Of a DNA stretch of 64,000 nucleotides, positions 49,311 to 62,590 are shown one piece after another. The notes beneath the pieces were generated by a model. It searched no databases and was not told where the DNA came from. It saw nothing but the letters and a program-made list of their open reading frames with translations. The position numbers and the translations under genes were made by a program. The stretch is from Paramecium pentaurelia (taxonomy: Eukaryota > Ciliophora > Oligohymenophorea > Peniculida > Parameciidae): positions 825,431 to 889,430 of the forward strand of contig CAJJDO010000009.1 of NCBI GenBank assembly GCA_905183005.1. The letters run 5' to 3'. The stretch's first letter is position 1; each line of letters starts with the position of its first letter.

Positions 49311-50239
49311 ACAATAATTCCAATTAAAAATATAGAAAATTAATTAAAAACCACACTCAAAATTTAAGCCTTTTCAAATTATATAAAGATTTTGGATTTT
49401 TTGTTCAATAAATATGCATATTCTAGAAACATTGAATTTATTCCCTAATAGAACTCTTTGCTTTTCTCACTTCTACAATCATTTACATATGTATTTTAGA
49501 GAATAAAATATCATCCTAATTCAGCTCCAAAGAAGATACATCGCCTTACGATAAGATTCAGAGGAATCAGCATATATTGATAACATATTTTATCTACAAT
49601 AAAGAGGCTATTTAATTTTTTGGGCTTCTTTTAATAATCAAAATTGATAAATTTTTTTCATTATTAAACCTAAAACTTCAAAAATCTCACTCTAAATAGC
49701 CGCATCTACTTTAGTTTTTAAAGTTTATAGAACTTTCATTTAATTTTAAAATCAAATTTATTTTCTAAAAATTAAAATAATTATATCCTTTAACAGGATT
49801 GTTTCAAAATTTATAGAGGAGATAGTATGACAATAATGGGCTTTGCTCTGGAGAACAAAAGGCTTTGGTTAATAATTGGTTAAAATATCGTGGTGGATGC
49901 ACCTTTATCAGAGAAGATTAAAATATTAATTGCAGAATTGAAAAATTATACTTTTAGTATTAAAAAAAAATATTACTCGTTAAAAACATTATAAAAAGAA
50001 ATAATTGCCAACAATATAATATAAGGGATTATTAGTTGAAAAACAAAGAATTTTGCCTTAAAAAATAAAAAAAAAATATGCATATAATGATGAATATTAT
50101 GATGATTTCGAAGAGATAAATGAGCCATTACAGAATTAGCATTATAATGCAAAGATCTAACCTAATTATTTATTAACTTAGTAATTCTATATATGATTTG
50201 AATTTTTTTTATTTCTAATTAATATAAAATCATAAAAAG
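49311..50239. other. Decayed region with a possible TLDc start
   Basis: Around 49830-49930 (+) the words NGLCSGEQKALVNNWLKYRGG resemble the segment before TLDc domains in ciliate proteins, and may be the far end of the remnant upstream. No intact domain follows. The rest is AT-rich without signal. Confidence 0.35.
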
Positions 50240-51215
50240 ATGAAATAATTAGATGCATTCTATCAAGATGATTCAAATTAAATACAGTAAGAAGAGACAA
50301 CCGGTGTACTTGTATAAGAAGATGATCAATCTTTCAAACCTCATTATGGGAATAACTGCATGTTTAGATTTGATAATGGTCAGCCATAATTTACAATAGG
50401 CCCACACTGTAATTCATTTATATATGTGTAGGGCCTTTGAGTCTTTGCGCGATTATTTCTATAATAGTTGGAACTTATTTTATTAGCTCTATAATTCACA
50501 TTTAATCCGGTTTATGGTATAGTTTAGGATCCATAATGAATGGCTTAATATTGGAAGTATGCTTTCTAAGAGTTTTTCTCAAAAATCCTGGAGTTAATTT
50601 TACATTAAATTCTGTTGCAAGAAATGAGAGTATCAATTATTAATTAATTTGATATTTTAGAATCCTGCTAACCGTGCAAACTTGTAAAAGAATAGGGCAC
50701 TTATCATTGCTCTAAATGTGATATTTGTGTTAGAGGTTATGATCATCATTGTCCTTGGGTTGGAAAATGTATAGGAGAAGGCAACATAATCGAATTCTAG
50801 ATGTTCCTTCTTTCATTTTTATTTTTTTTCACTTGCAATTTAATTTTAGTAATGATCTGAAATTAATTATAATTTATTTTAACAATTTTCAGTTAGTTTA
50901 AAATACTAGAAAAATAATATTTTCATAGAATAATTTGATGAAAAAATTACTCTATTTCTAATGCATAAATTCCTTATACTATTCACAGGTATATAAATTA
51001 TTGAAATCAGGATAATACATATTCTCTGTTTTGGCAATACATATTTAATGTTATTAATAATAAATGACTATAATGATTTCTACAATAAAAGTAATCTTCA
51101 AATAAATTTTTTTCTTTACTTCTAATTTTTTTTTAGTTCTTGTACATATGGATTTGGAAAAAACCTACAATTTACTTGGTAACATCAAAAAGAAATAATA
51201 TTTCAGATATGTGAA
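50240..51215 (+). pseudogene. DHHC-type palmitoyltransferase remnant with intact catalytic motif
   Basis: DHHC enzymes attach palmitate to Cys. The ATG opens a frame to FTIGPHCNSFIYVQGL, where a TGA at 50436 and a one-base shift move it to SLCAIISIIVGTYFISSII and VFLKNPGV. A 31-nt intron (about 50627-50657, ending TAG) then leads into SCQPCKLVKEQGTYHCSKCD and CVRGYDHHCPWVGKCIGEGN, the complete Cys-rich DHHC domain, and a membrane span. The frame ends in TGA at 50858. Downstream, FLYIWIWKKPTIYLVTSKR near 51135-51200 looks like the usual post-span tail. One frameshift could be a sequencing error, but the lost middle suggests decay. Confidence 0.75.
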
Positions 51216-53560
51216 TAACCATCATAAAATAATTTATTTATTCAATAAGAGCATATTTATTTAGTTCTTAAATAATTGGCTAAGCCGAATCTTATAATAG
51301 CTATCTTGAATTGTTATTTTTAAGTTTCTCATTTCTTCCTCTTTTTATTAAATTTATCATCTCCCTTAAAATTCTCCTTCTTTAATTTTAAAATCTAATC
51401 CCCAGTAACTACAAATAAATGTATAAAAAATATCTAATAGTATTTTATTAGAAAGTAAAATACTAAAATTCAAAGAATACAAGCTGAAATTTTTCCAAAG
51501 TATAATTTTAATTATCGTACTAAATAGATTTAGGCAGATTAATTTCTTAACATTAATATATTATTAAATTTTATTTTGATATTTAATAATTTGACTCACT
51601 AACATTATTAATAACAGAATTATCTTTCAAATTCAACAAAAAGGATCAGCTTCTTGTCAAATTAAAGTTGATCAAATTAAAATTTCTTTATACAATATAT
51701 TTTATGACAATATCCTCTGATTACTAATAAATCAATTTATAATATTTTTTAGAAGAGTATTATTGAATAGTAATAGGTTTAAGTATAAAGTCAAGCAATA
51801 AATAATCTTGTTAAATCGTAGTCAAAAATAATTAGTATTTTTCTGCATTCTATTATTTTTTAAACATCCACTTTGATTGCATTCATATTTGTCCCTCTAA
51901 CTCAAAAGGTTTTAGGTTTTATCGTTGCTTAAAAGGTTTAAGAATTTTTTAGATATAATCGAGAAGGGTTATGCCTTAGATACTTCAATAACGTCTCCAA
52001 GATTCTTAATAATCAATATTTGGTAATCTATATGCTCTATTCCACAAAATTTCGGATCATTACATTCATACAAACATATAGTAGCATATGTTTTATGGCT
52101 AAACTTTTAGATTATAGATGTGTATGTTGATTTCTGTAGTTTTCATTTAAGGGAATTGAAATAAATGTTCTTAAGGAATATTTAATAAACAACATATGGC
52201 CAGAAAAATTTATTGAATAACTGAAATTAAATAGAATTCCATATTTTCTATCTATAATCCTTCTAATCATAAGGTGATCATTTTAAGCTGGCTAAATTCC
52301 ATATTAGTTTTCCTTAGTTGGATCATTAGTTAGCATATTTTAATACTCATTAGGATTATTTCTCATTCTATAATTTTTATTTATTAAAATTATAGAGGAA
52401 TTATAGAGGTATAATATTAGAAAATTAAAAGAGCTGTTTTTTCTATTAAATTTTAGACCCTTAGATATTAACTATTAATAGTTTATGTCTTTTAAAGAAC
52501 AATATAATCTCTATAGGGTTTTTGATGTTAGATTTTTCGTTCTCTTTCATAAGTATATCATTTTTATCAAATGTGATGAGAATATCTCCTTCTATTTCTT
52601 TTAATACATAATAATAATTAAACCACTCCCAATCTTTTATACTCCTAAGTATTAAGCTTGTTGATCTATTAAGATATGAAAATTACTCAGAAAATTAGAT
52701 TACTTGTTAAAGTATCTATAAAGGTTACCAATCGCATCCAATTCCTATCAATTTCTTAAACTGGCCTATAAATGTGTCCTAACAGATCCTGCTTAAGCTT
52801 TCTCATCAGTGAGAAAATGATGTAGCTCAGTTTAGAAGCTGAATGGAGACTAAGATACTTTAAATTGTAGGTACGAGTCAATAAACCGTACCCTCATAAA
52901 ATGAAAAGATAAAAATTCGTATTTTACAAGTATGATGAAATATTGATTCAATAGAATTAAAAATTAAGTAATATCTAAAGTAATTATACAAATGATTATC
53001 CTCACCACATTTTTATCATTATATTATAAAGAATTGTTTAATTTTGTAAAATATATACCTTTTTAGAATATACGTTTTTATTAGTTAATTAATTCTATGA
53101 GAAACTTTCTAAAATGAAAAATTTACAAAGCAAACATCTCAAAGATGTATTTGAAATTAATAAAAGCTAAAATCATTATTTATAATTGTTTTTCACATAA
53201 ACTAAAAAAAACTCCAATGTATATGTATATTTAATGTTATTTTATATCAATTAAGAAAAATATAAAAATAGATCATATGGATATATGATTATTAAAAATA
53301 AATCAATTAAAAATGGTAGTTTTAGAATTAGAGTTTAATGAAAAAAATAAATCTATAACTTAAAATTAGAGTCTAATGATTTTGAGGTTTTAATAACAAT
53401 GTCTATTTTTGTTAATAAATATAATGACCATTTAAATTTGTGTATAAACTAATTTTTTAGATAAAAATAAAATATATTATTAATTAAGGGGGTGAAGGTT
53501 ATCATAATATATTATAAAAAAGTAATAGAAATTGCATTAATAATTTATGTCTGCAGTTGA
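51216..53560. other. 2.3-kb region without a gene
   Basis: AT-rich, no supported coding frame. At 52815-52905 a stretch contains GTAGCTCAGTTTAGAAGC and a perfect stem (GGTACG/CGTACC), vaguely like a decayed tRNA, but no cloverleaf closes. Nothing else stands out. Confidence 0.45.
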
Positions 53561-54815
53561 TGCTTCTGTGTGTTTTTAACAGAGGTAAATCATCTAGTCA
53601 TTTAAGAGTTCTATTTAGTCAAAAAGGAGAAAATGAAAAAGCACTCCTAGACTACAACATGGCCATCCAATTAAATCCAAATTATGCTGATGCGTATATG
53701 AACAAAGGTAAATCATTTAATCATATAATTAGGAGTTCTATATAATAAAAATGTAGAAATTGAAAAAGCACTCCAAGACTACTAAATTGTTCTCCTTTTA
53801 ACACCAGATCATCCAGTTTATCTTACAAACTTAGGAAGTCTCTATTTTAAATAAAAATAATTTGGTTAAGCAAATATTTATTTTGCAAAAGCAAAACAAT
53901 CATTAGATTCGAATAATCAACAATAGATATCGAAATGGAATTTATCTAATTCAAATCTTGCATATAGTAATAAAGAACTTAATCTACTTAGAGAAATTTA
54001 AAATTAGATATAAACAACAGATATTTGAATTAATTATTTATCTGAACAATTATAAAGATAGAAGTCTATTTAATTAGAGGAATAAACCTAGAAACTAGTA
54101 AATGAATTAACATAACAAATAAAGCCATTAGATATTTAATTAAATACAAATCTATAAACAATTAGCTTTTAGATTTTGGAACAATTTGAGCAAAAGTTTA
54201 ATGATTTTTAATCCCAAATAACTACCCTTGCAATAAATGTTAATTCACTTTTAGAATAAGATAATTATAAGGTTTCTGAATCTCTAAAACAATTAAATAA
54301 AAAAGAAAATAAGAATTAATTGATGTATTATAATGCTTTAGCTTGGAGATTGTATAATTATTTATTTGTAATGTAATAGATTTCTACTAATCTATTTTAA
54401 ATTAATAAAAATGCAATAATCGAAAGTAAGTCTGAATAAATTTTAAATGTTTTTCAAAAGATGTTAAATATAGGATCCTAAATTTTTGGAGGATTACCTA
54501 TTGTTGGGAACGCTTTTAACATAATTAATGCTGCTCTCGATTTTGGATATGAATATCATAAAGAGCATAAATTTACTACTAGATTAAGAAAACAAAATAA
54601 TATTTTAAAATTTAGTTCTATAGTTCCAGGCCAATTATAAATAGAGATATAGATTTAAGAAGTTTGCAGATTAATTTTTGCAAGAAGAAGATAAATAATT
54701 CAGAGATAATATATACTGGGCAGCAGGTACTGAAGATGCATTGATCATTTTTAATTATTTAGAAGCAAATAGTGATATATAATAAATGAAATATATAGCA
54801 AAAAGGTAGTTTTGA
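53561..54815 (+). pseudogene. TPR-repeat protein, decayed and 5'-truncated
   Basis: Introns at 53585-53606 (22 nt) and 53708-53732 (25 nt) bracket a classic tetratricopeptide unit: GENEKALLDYNMAIQLNPNYADAYMNKG, shown here only by its landmarks GENEKAL and NPNYADAY. A second unit follows (YNKNVEIEKALQDY, PVYLTNLGSLYFK), then a long coiled-coil and a conserved-looking end (IGSQIFGGLPIVGNAFN, then YWAAGTEDALIIFNYLEA). An in-frame TGA at 54026-54028 and a frameshift near 54690-54715 break the frame. Upstream TPR units expected in this family are missing. The identical placement of introns at repeat joints is typical of these genes. Confidence 0.75.
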
Positions 54816-57800
54816 GGTAGATAATAATCTAAGCAATCAAAGAATAACATGAGTTATCTGAAAACAAATAGATATAATAAAAAGAGAAAAAAAATGGAAA
54901 TAAAGTTAAAGTAGAAGATAAAGGCTCATAATGTATTTTTTAATGAACAATATAAAAAAATATATCAAAATTAAAATTATTTATAAATTTAAATGAATAC
55001 TTACCTCCCTTATTTAGACTACTGAAGATCTATTCTTTAAATATAGATGTATCATTTTTCTTAAACAATATAAAAAAGATAATCTTTTTCTTAATATGAA
55101 GGTTCTTGTAAATATGTAACAACATTAAATATAAATTCTTTTATTAACTTTTGGTGAAATTTATTATTTATGATTCCTTTTTTCATAAACTAAGCTTCAA
55201 AGGAATTAAATTCATATAAATTTTTAGAAAGATTCTTTTAACTCAAGTATCTTATTTATGAAAATTATAGAAAAAAAAGAAATGAATCATAAATCTTGAA
55301 GATATGATGATGTTTGAATTTAACTTAAAATAATAAGTGTTCAAAATAAATTCAGAAGTTGAGATTTAATAAAATCCACTATTGTATTTTAAGAAGATCT
55401 TAAATAAGATTGTTTATGCGTTTTAAAGAAATATTGGTTATTCAAGCTAAATTAATTCAGTGAATCTAAAAATATTATCACTTTACACTGAATATAAAGG
55501 ATATAATCAACATTGTTATAGGAATAAAAGATGAAATTTGAAATATTCTTAGATTTTTAATTTATGATAGAGGAAAGAATTTTAGTAATTTATGATATTA
55601 TTTATTGTTTGGCAAATCTATACATTATATTACTGATCTGCACTATTATTAATCTTTAAAATAAAGGAAATCAATTGAAGGATGTACAGAGGATTTTATG
55701 ATATATTAGATAATACTGTAAATAATTATGATAATAGGATTTTGACTCATATTAAACATAGATATTCTTTTTATAATAGAAAATTTAAAGATAATAAACA
55801 AAAGTTACAATTATTCTTCTAATGATAAATTGTAACCTCCTAATAATTATTTATGCTAGCAATAAATTAATTTATTTAACTGAATTGTTTTGCTCAAAAT
55901 TTTGAGTTTCAATAATTAAATATGCACCATGAGAATTGTAATGGTAAACATCTATTTTTTTTGTTATGATTAGTATGATCAGCAGCAATTTTTAAGTTAT
56001 AATAATCCTTTGTACTTCTAAATTCGAAACCTAAACTCTAAGAAAGTAACAAAAAAAGTCAAAAATAATTTATGAATTTGAAGTAAATGATTTTTTCTAA
56101 TTTTTGACAATTAATGATATAATTATTCAATATTTTAAAGATTGAAGTTTTATCGTACATTCTTGAGATTGTGAAAACTTAAACAAAAAGTTAAATAATT
56201 TATTTTGTTTTTTTCATTTAAGAAATATTATTACAATAAATTATTTTCAGTATATGTAAAGAAAATAAGCTATTTTCAATAAAACTAAAATATAAATATA
56301 GAAATTAATACCATTTTCCTTTTATAATAGAGGAAGTTTTATTTGTAGCTATTTCAACATGAATAACAATTAAAAGAAATCAATATTTATCCTAGCCTTT
56401 GCAAATTTGAAAGCAAAGATAAATCACTTTTAGATATTGGGTAATTAGGTATTACCAGAGTTTAATTAGAAAAATTGATTTTAAAAGAGAACATCAAGAT
56501 TTTTGAATAATTGAAGGAAATGAATGCAAATAATGAAATTGTAGAGATAATAATAATTCTTAGAATAAGATCAATATATAGTTAATAGTAAATGTGATTA
56601 AAAGCAAACTCACAAAAAACTAAAGGTATTTAATATAGGAAGTTTAAAGATAAATTATGTTTTTAAAAGAAAATTTATTGACATTTTATTTTGATTTATT
56701 AAATTTATTTTTCAATAAATGAAATATGCAAAATTGTTTATAGGTGTATAAATTTAATTTAATAATAAAAATAAATAGTGAGTTTCCAACTCTAAAGAAT
56801 TTCTATAAATTAAACATATAGTAGTAAGAAAGTAGAATAATTTCAAAAAGTAGAAATTTATTCACTTACTTAAATTTAAATTTTGCACTAATTGCTACAT
56901 TTGGAGAGATGAAATAATTAGAGCATATGATCCATATAATTTAAATCAAATAAGCAAGGTTAGATAGAGTCCGATGAAGATTTTTTTTAGTTTTAAGTTT
57001 CTCCTACTTAGGCTTTTATTTTAGTGTCGCCAACAGATAATACTTGTTAATTCTTTTATATTTATAGTAGACAAAGATGTGTTTTTGTTTCTTAAGATAA
57101 ATGGTTAAAATTAGGATATTAACTGGAAATCGAGTATTATTAATTATAAGTGAATATTACTTACATTAACATTAATTATAATTAATTGACTGTAAATATG
57201 AAACTAGACAGAGATATTCATTAAAAAGTGATCTATAAAAAAATTTTAAGAAAAATCAATTTTAGTGACATTCAGTTACAATTTTATGTATTTCTTATGA
57301 TAATCATATATTATGTTGTTTGAGAGTAGGAAACTTTCTTAAGTCTTATGATTTGAATATGAATAAATTTTTGAACACTATAAATATTGTTAATTCAAAT
57401 GTAATTATGAAATTAATCCCTTAACTTATATTTAGCTTAGCTCCAATTCAATTTTATTTCAAATACAAATCTTCTGAAAATATCAAATTCATATTTTTTC
57501 ATAAATGTTAAAAAATTAGAATTTATAACCATATTTAGACCATAAGAGAAATCAATTATTGCTAATGTCATTTATTTTATATAATCTAACAAATAGCATT
57601 CTTAATTTTTGGAATAATAATGGTAAATTTAAAAATCATTAACAAAAGGTCATAATGAATAATTTGTCCTTCATTATTTTTAATGTATTCAGCAGATTCT
57701 AGTATATACTTCATTCCAAATTTTAATTCTGGATATACCAAATTTATTTAGAAGCCAATTCACTCAATAATACTAATTGTGTCTCTCTAATTTTTTTCCT

Positions 57801-60800
57801 AATTTAGTAATCCATGTTATTATTATATTACACTCTTTGAGCCATTATATCTAAGGTTTATTATTTTCGGATAGGAAATGATTTATAGTTAATATGTTTA
57901 GAATAAAATTTCATTTATCCGAATAAGCCAAATATCATCCAATCAATCATACACTATATTATTTTTATTCCTAACAAGATTGATTTAGACAGTACCAAGA
58001 TACATTTACTTTTTGACAATATTTACATGATCGCATAAATGTAATGCATACTAATCATAGCCTGTCTAAATTTTGAATTTGATAGTGCTTCATAAATTAG
58101 ATATTCAAATTTTGATTATTTTATATTTTAAATCTTAAATCTCTCATATCTTAAGCCAATATAATTAATCCTATTTTATTAACTTTTACAGAGAATGATA
58201 TTATTATTCATTAATAGAGTAATTGTGCAAGTTTCTGCCATAGAAACAAAATCTAACTTTGATTACAATATAGTAAGTGTTGTAATCCAAACAGACCTCT
58301 ATATTCATTATAAAAATGTTTTATTTAATTTATAAAATAAGTTCTATATATTTCAATATTACTATGTGCTAAATTAAATTAAATTTATAATAAAAATATT
58401 TATTCACATATTGGGTTAAAACCTGAGAATTAATTTTTATTATTAATTGTAGTGGATCCTAAAATAATATCACTATATATTTTCCATTCTAAGTTTAGAT
58501 TAATTCCTTTAATTCCTTAAACATGCATTAGGTTGAATTAATTTTGCACAAATTCATCTTTGTCATTAGAGAAAAACTTAAATAAGGCCTCATAACCAAA
58601 TATATTTGAACATTTACATAATAGAATTTTTTCATGATTTCAAAAGCATTTGCTTTATTCATGTTCCAAGAATAAAGGACACATAACATAATGATGAAGT
58701 ATTTTCAAGATTATAATACTGAATTATGTTAAAATACACTTGAAAATTGAGATAGATCTATTTTAAATTACAAATAGTTTTCAATCGAATAATTAATTTA
58801 TAATATTTCCCTGGCATACTTTTATTAAGTATTATAAAATAACTTGAATAAATTATATTATAGTCTATAATTACAAGTTTGATTCTACTCAACAAATAAC
58901 TTGTTAGAAAGATGATACTACTAATTAATAGATGTTAAAAATATTAGAACCACTAAAATATGATTTGATATACTAAATTTTTATTAAAAAAGTTAATGTG
59001 GGAATAGAAATCATTAATTTAATCATTCTTAAAGTATTTGATAGAAGTAATAATTATAATCTGATAGATAGTGGATTTGGGAAAAAATATATAATATCAT
59101 CCATCAACTTCCTTCATACAATGTATAGCAGCCATAGATATACTATCCATTTTCATCTATAATCTTTGCATTTATTTTTATTAAATCTTAATACATAAAT
59201 CTATTAGAATACTATCTCATTTATATCTTTTGGATGAATATATCAAAGAAAATCAATGTTAAAATCAATTTCTGAAGATCTAGCTAGATGTCATTTAAAA
59301 TAAAATTATTTATAATTGACTTGTTCCAAATATTTGCTTAATAGTAGCGGAATAGATAGATAATTATCATAAACTAATAGTAATACATTAGTAAAATCAT
59401 ATCTTTTAGGATTTCTATATTTCTGAATCAGAATTTTGCATTCCTTCATAAATTAAATAACTTATTCTTTCCTCATCATTTATCATAAGTCAAATTAGTT
59501 TCTTATGATAGTGACTGCACTTATTGTTGTGCATTATATTTTTATATGATACTTAATAATATTATATCTAAATAATGAGAGTTGCAATTTTTATCATCTA
59601 AATGCTTAAATCTATTAATGACAATATTATCCATCTAATAATAATTATAATTATTTACAATATGTTATTGTAAATTGAAATAAAGTTTTTTTCCATTTAA
59701 ATAAGTAAACATAAAGCATAATATTGTATCAATAAAATTTAGAAAAATATTATCAGTTTTAAAGAATGATAAAGAAAAGAATACAAAAAAGTGTTTTTTT
59801 TAATAAAACCCAAAAATTATAACATCGTCCAGAATTATGAATTTAACAAGGATGATGCTTTAACTACTTTTTAGCAGGTATGAAAATTTAAATTCAACTA
59901 TGATAAAGTAAAGAATTGATTGTTATTGGAATTTTATAAAAGGAAAATTCATATATATAGAGTAATTGTAAAGATAAATCTATTATCATTTAGTGACAGG
60001 TAAATATCTATGAATTGAATTTTTCATAATCCTACAAATTTCACACTATGTGGGTTTCATATTGAATATTTCTCAAATCATTTATATAAAATTCTGAAGT
60101 CAATTTTATATTTGAAGATTGAATCTAAATTTTCATCTTCAAAAATCCATTCAAAACTATAAGGAAGTACTTAAGGTTTATATCGTATATTCAACTTTTT
60201 AAGATATAAGTACTCATTAGAATAATATTCTTTTTAAGCTTATTCAATCATTTTTCAAAATGAAAATTTCTTTATGAGAAGTCAAAATAAAAACTTTATG
60301 CTGCTTAAGAGATTTTAATACAAAATATTAAAAGAATTTTTAATTTAGAAATCCATATTCGACTTGCTCGACATTTTAAGATTTTGTAATAAATTTCACA
60401 TTTAACGCATAAACATAAAATCTTTAAAAAAAAATAATACTTTTATAAAAAAATGATTAATATCTTAAAAATGTACTATCTTTATAATTTATATAAAAGA
60501 TAAAAATTCTGAGTAAATATTCCAATAATTAAATAGAGAGGATTTGTCTTACATGTTAAGAAATATCAACTTTAATTTAATAATAAAATCGAAAATGCTT
60601 CTATTTCTAATTTAGGATAAAAGAGGTGTAAAAAAAAGATACAGTTTATTATTTCTTTTATTATTTTGTGAAAGTGTTAATTCTTCAAACTGATTGAATC
60701 TTAATTTTGCCAAGTTTATATATGAACTATGTATTTGAATATGGGAGTATCAATAATTCGAAAATGAAAATATTGGCTTTTCAAATAGAGATTAAGGAGG

Positions 60801-62029
60801 GAATAAAGAAGAGCAACAATTTTTAGTCAAAAAAATGGAGACAATTAAAAGATGAAAGAACCCTGATTGACTACGGCTATATATATTAAAACATGTATAT
60901 CATAATAATTGAAGGATAATTTTGAATATAATGCTACTGCTTTAGAAAGAATAATAAATACTTAGTAGAAAATAATAATCTAATGTTTTATGAATTAAAC
61001 AATATTTTGATTTATATTTCGAGGTTCTTTGTGTGTAAATAATAATAAAATCAATTATATTGGTCTAAATTTAGAAGTGAATTCATACTATTTTGATTTC
61101 AGAAACAGAATTTTAAATACATATTTTAGAATTTAAGAGTGATGAAATTATATAAATTTAAAACATAATTGAAAGAATAAAAATGAGAATTTTACTCTAA
61201 AAATAAACAAAATAAATTAAGAGGCAATATGAGATATAGACAAAGTATATTTAATTGTTTTTAATTCACAAAACACATTTTAAAAGCTATTTTATAAGCA
61301 TTATTTCTATCATACTACATTTGTTTCAAAAAGACAAAAAATACAATATTTTTATTGATATTCAAATGATAATCATTTTACAATTAAAGAAGTTAATGTA
61401 TTTGAATGAGTGTAAATAAATCTATACTAAATGGTAATAAAGAAAGTTTAATTAAGCGAGTAAAATAATTCTTAAAAGTCTTTAAAATAATTTAGTCAAT
61501 TTTTCATAGTCAAATAATTTCTCACTATCATTGAACCCTAGTAAAAAAAATCACTAATTGAAAAATATCAATGGTAAAATTCCATTTAAAAACATTAATA
61601 TACATTTACGGGATTTGAATAATAAAAGGTTGAAAAGATCAAAATATGAAATTGCATTTACAAAACTAAAGGAAATTAAGTGCCATCAAGATGGATAAAT
61701 TTTAAGGACTTATTTTTATTCCTCATTTTTAGTGAATAAGTAATAAATTCTTTCTAAACACTGAAATCTTGTCTATTTTATCATAGATTTACTATCTTGT
61801 GTGATTTGTAAATCTTTATTAAAAGTAGACTGGCGGAAAGTTTCATAATTAAATTATTTTAGATATTGGTGGAAAGTACTCTAAGTATGGATTGAGCAAA
61901 GTTTAAGGTAATACTTAACCAAAAACTTTTGATGGAAAAAATAAAGGTTATCAATTGTCATGTATAGTGAAGCCCTAATCTTTGATGTAAGACGAGATAT
62001 TGATAAATGTATTTTACTTCCAAAAGTAA
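54816..62029. other. 7-kb gene-free, AT-rich region
   Basis: No frame I can support. Short sensible-looking stretches exist: 56371-56590 (+), FESKDKSLLDIGQLGITR; about 58230-58300 (-), LFGLQHLLYCNQ; and 59370-59470 (-), KRYDFTNVLLLVYDNYLSI. None extends past ~75 codons without a stop or frame change, and none matches a family I know. They could be old gene fragments or chance. Confidence 0.5.
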
Positions 62030-62110
62030 TCCTTCAAATCAATCCATTTACCATATTTAGATCATTATTCACCATTTTATCCGCCACCTCTAAGAAACTA
62101 ATAGTACTAT
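62030..62110 (-). pseudogene. MORN-like repeat fragment
   Basis: One unit on the minus strand: GGGQNGEQ, a TGA, then SKYGKWIDLKDYFWK. It is a single decayed copy of the repeat unit seen at 31140-33032, facing away from the next fragment. Confidence 0.65.
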
Positions 62111-62384
62111 TCAGTAGATAAACTTCAATTTTCCCCTTCTCTAATTAAAAATATTCATTAATGATAAGCCAATACTTCTTCAGCTGATGAATAAAAAATT
62201 GGTAAAAATAGGCATGGAATGCTTTGCATAAGAGGGATGGTCAAAATTAATGTAAATAAGAAATTAATTTAAATTCAGTGGTTTTTTGTCATATGCTGAT
62301 AAAATATATAGGAAAAAATTAAAAAGAATTAGGAAAAATAAACCTTTTGAAATAATGAAATTATTTCAGGAGTTAATTCTTTAG

Positions 62385-62590
62385 CCCTTTTTTGTGGTGG
62401 AGGAAATTAGAATGACAAATCAGAAGGCAAAGCTGTTTTAGGTTTAAAGAATAAAGAATAGAGTTGATGGGTTTTTGAGTTATTACATATTATTTTTTAT
62501 ATTAGAGAGAATTGAATAACTTACCATGGGGAATAACATAATTTTATAGAAGTAGGCAAATGGGATATTTATAATTATTAATACTGAGAA
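62385..62590 (+). pseudogene. MORN-like repeat fragment
   Basis: Plus-strand pieces CGGGNQNDKSEGK and, after a break, TYHGEQHNFIEVGKWDIYNY, ending in TGA near 62585. These are the two alternating unit types of the MORN-like family. Lying head-to-head with the minus-strand fragment 280 bp away, they suggest an inverted rearrangement of an old gene. Confidence 0.65.

Noticed and set aside
52815..52905. tRNA-like stretch with a GTAGCTCAGT word and a GGTACG/CGTACC stem
   Set aside because: No acceptor stem closes, the T-loop is not canonical and the anticodon stem does not pair; at most a decayed tRNA.
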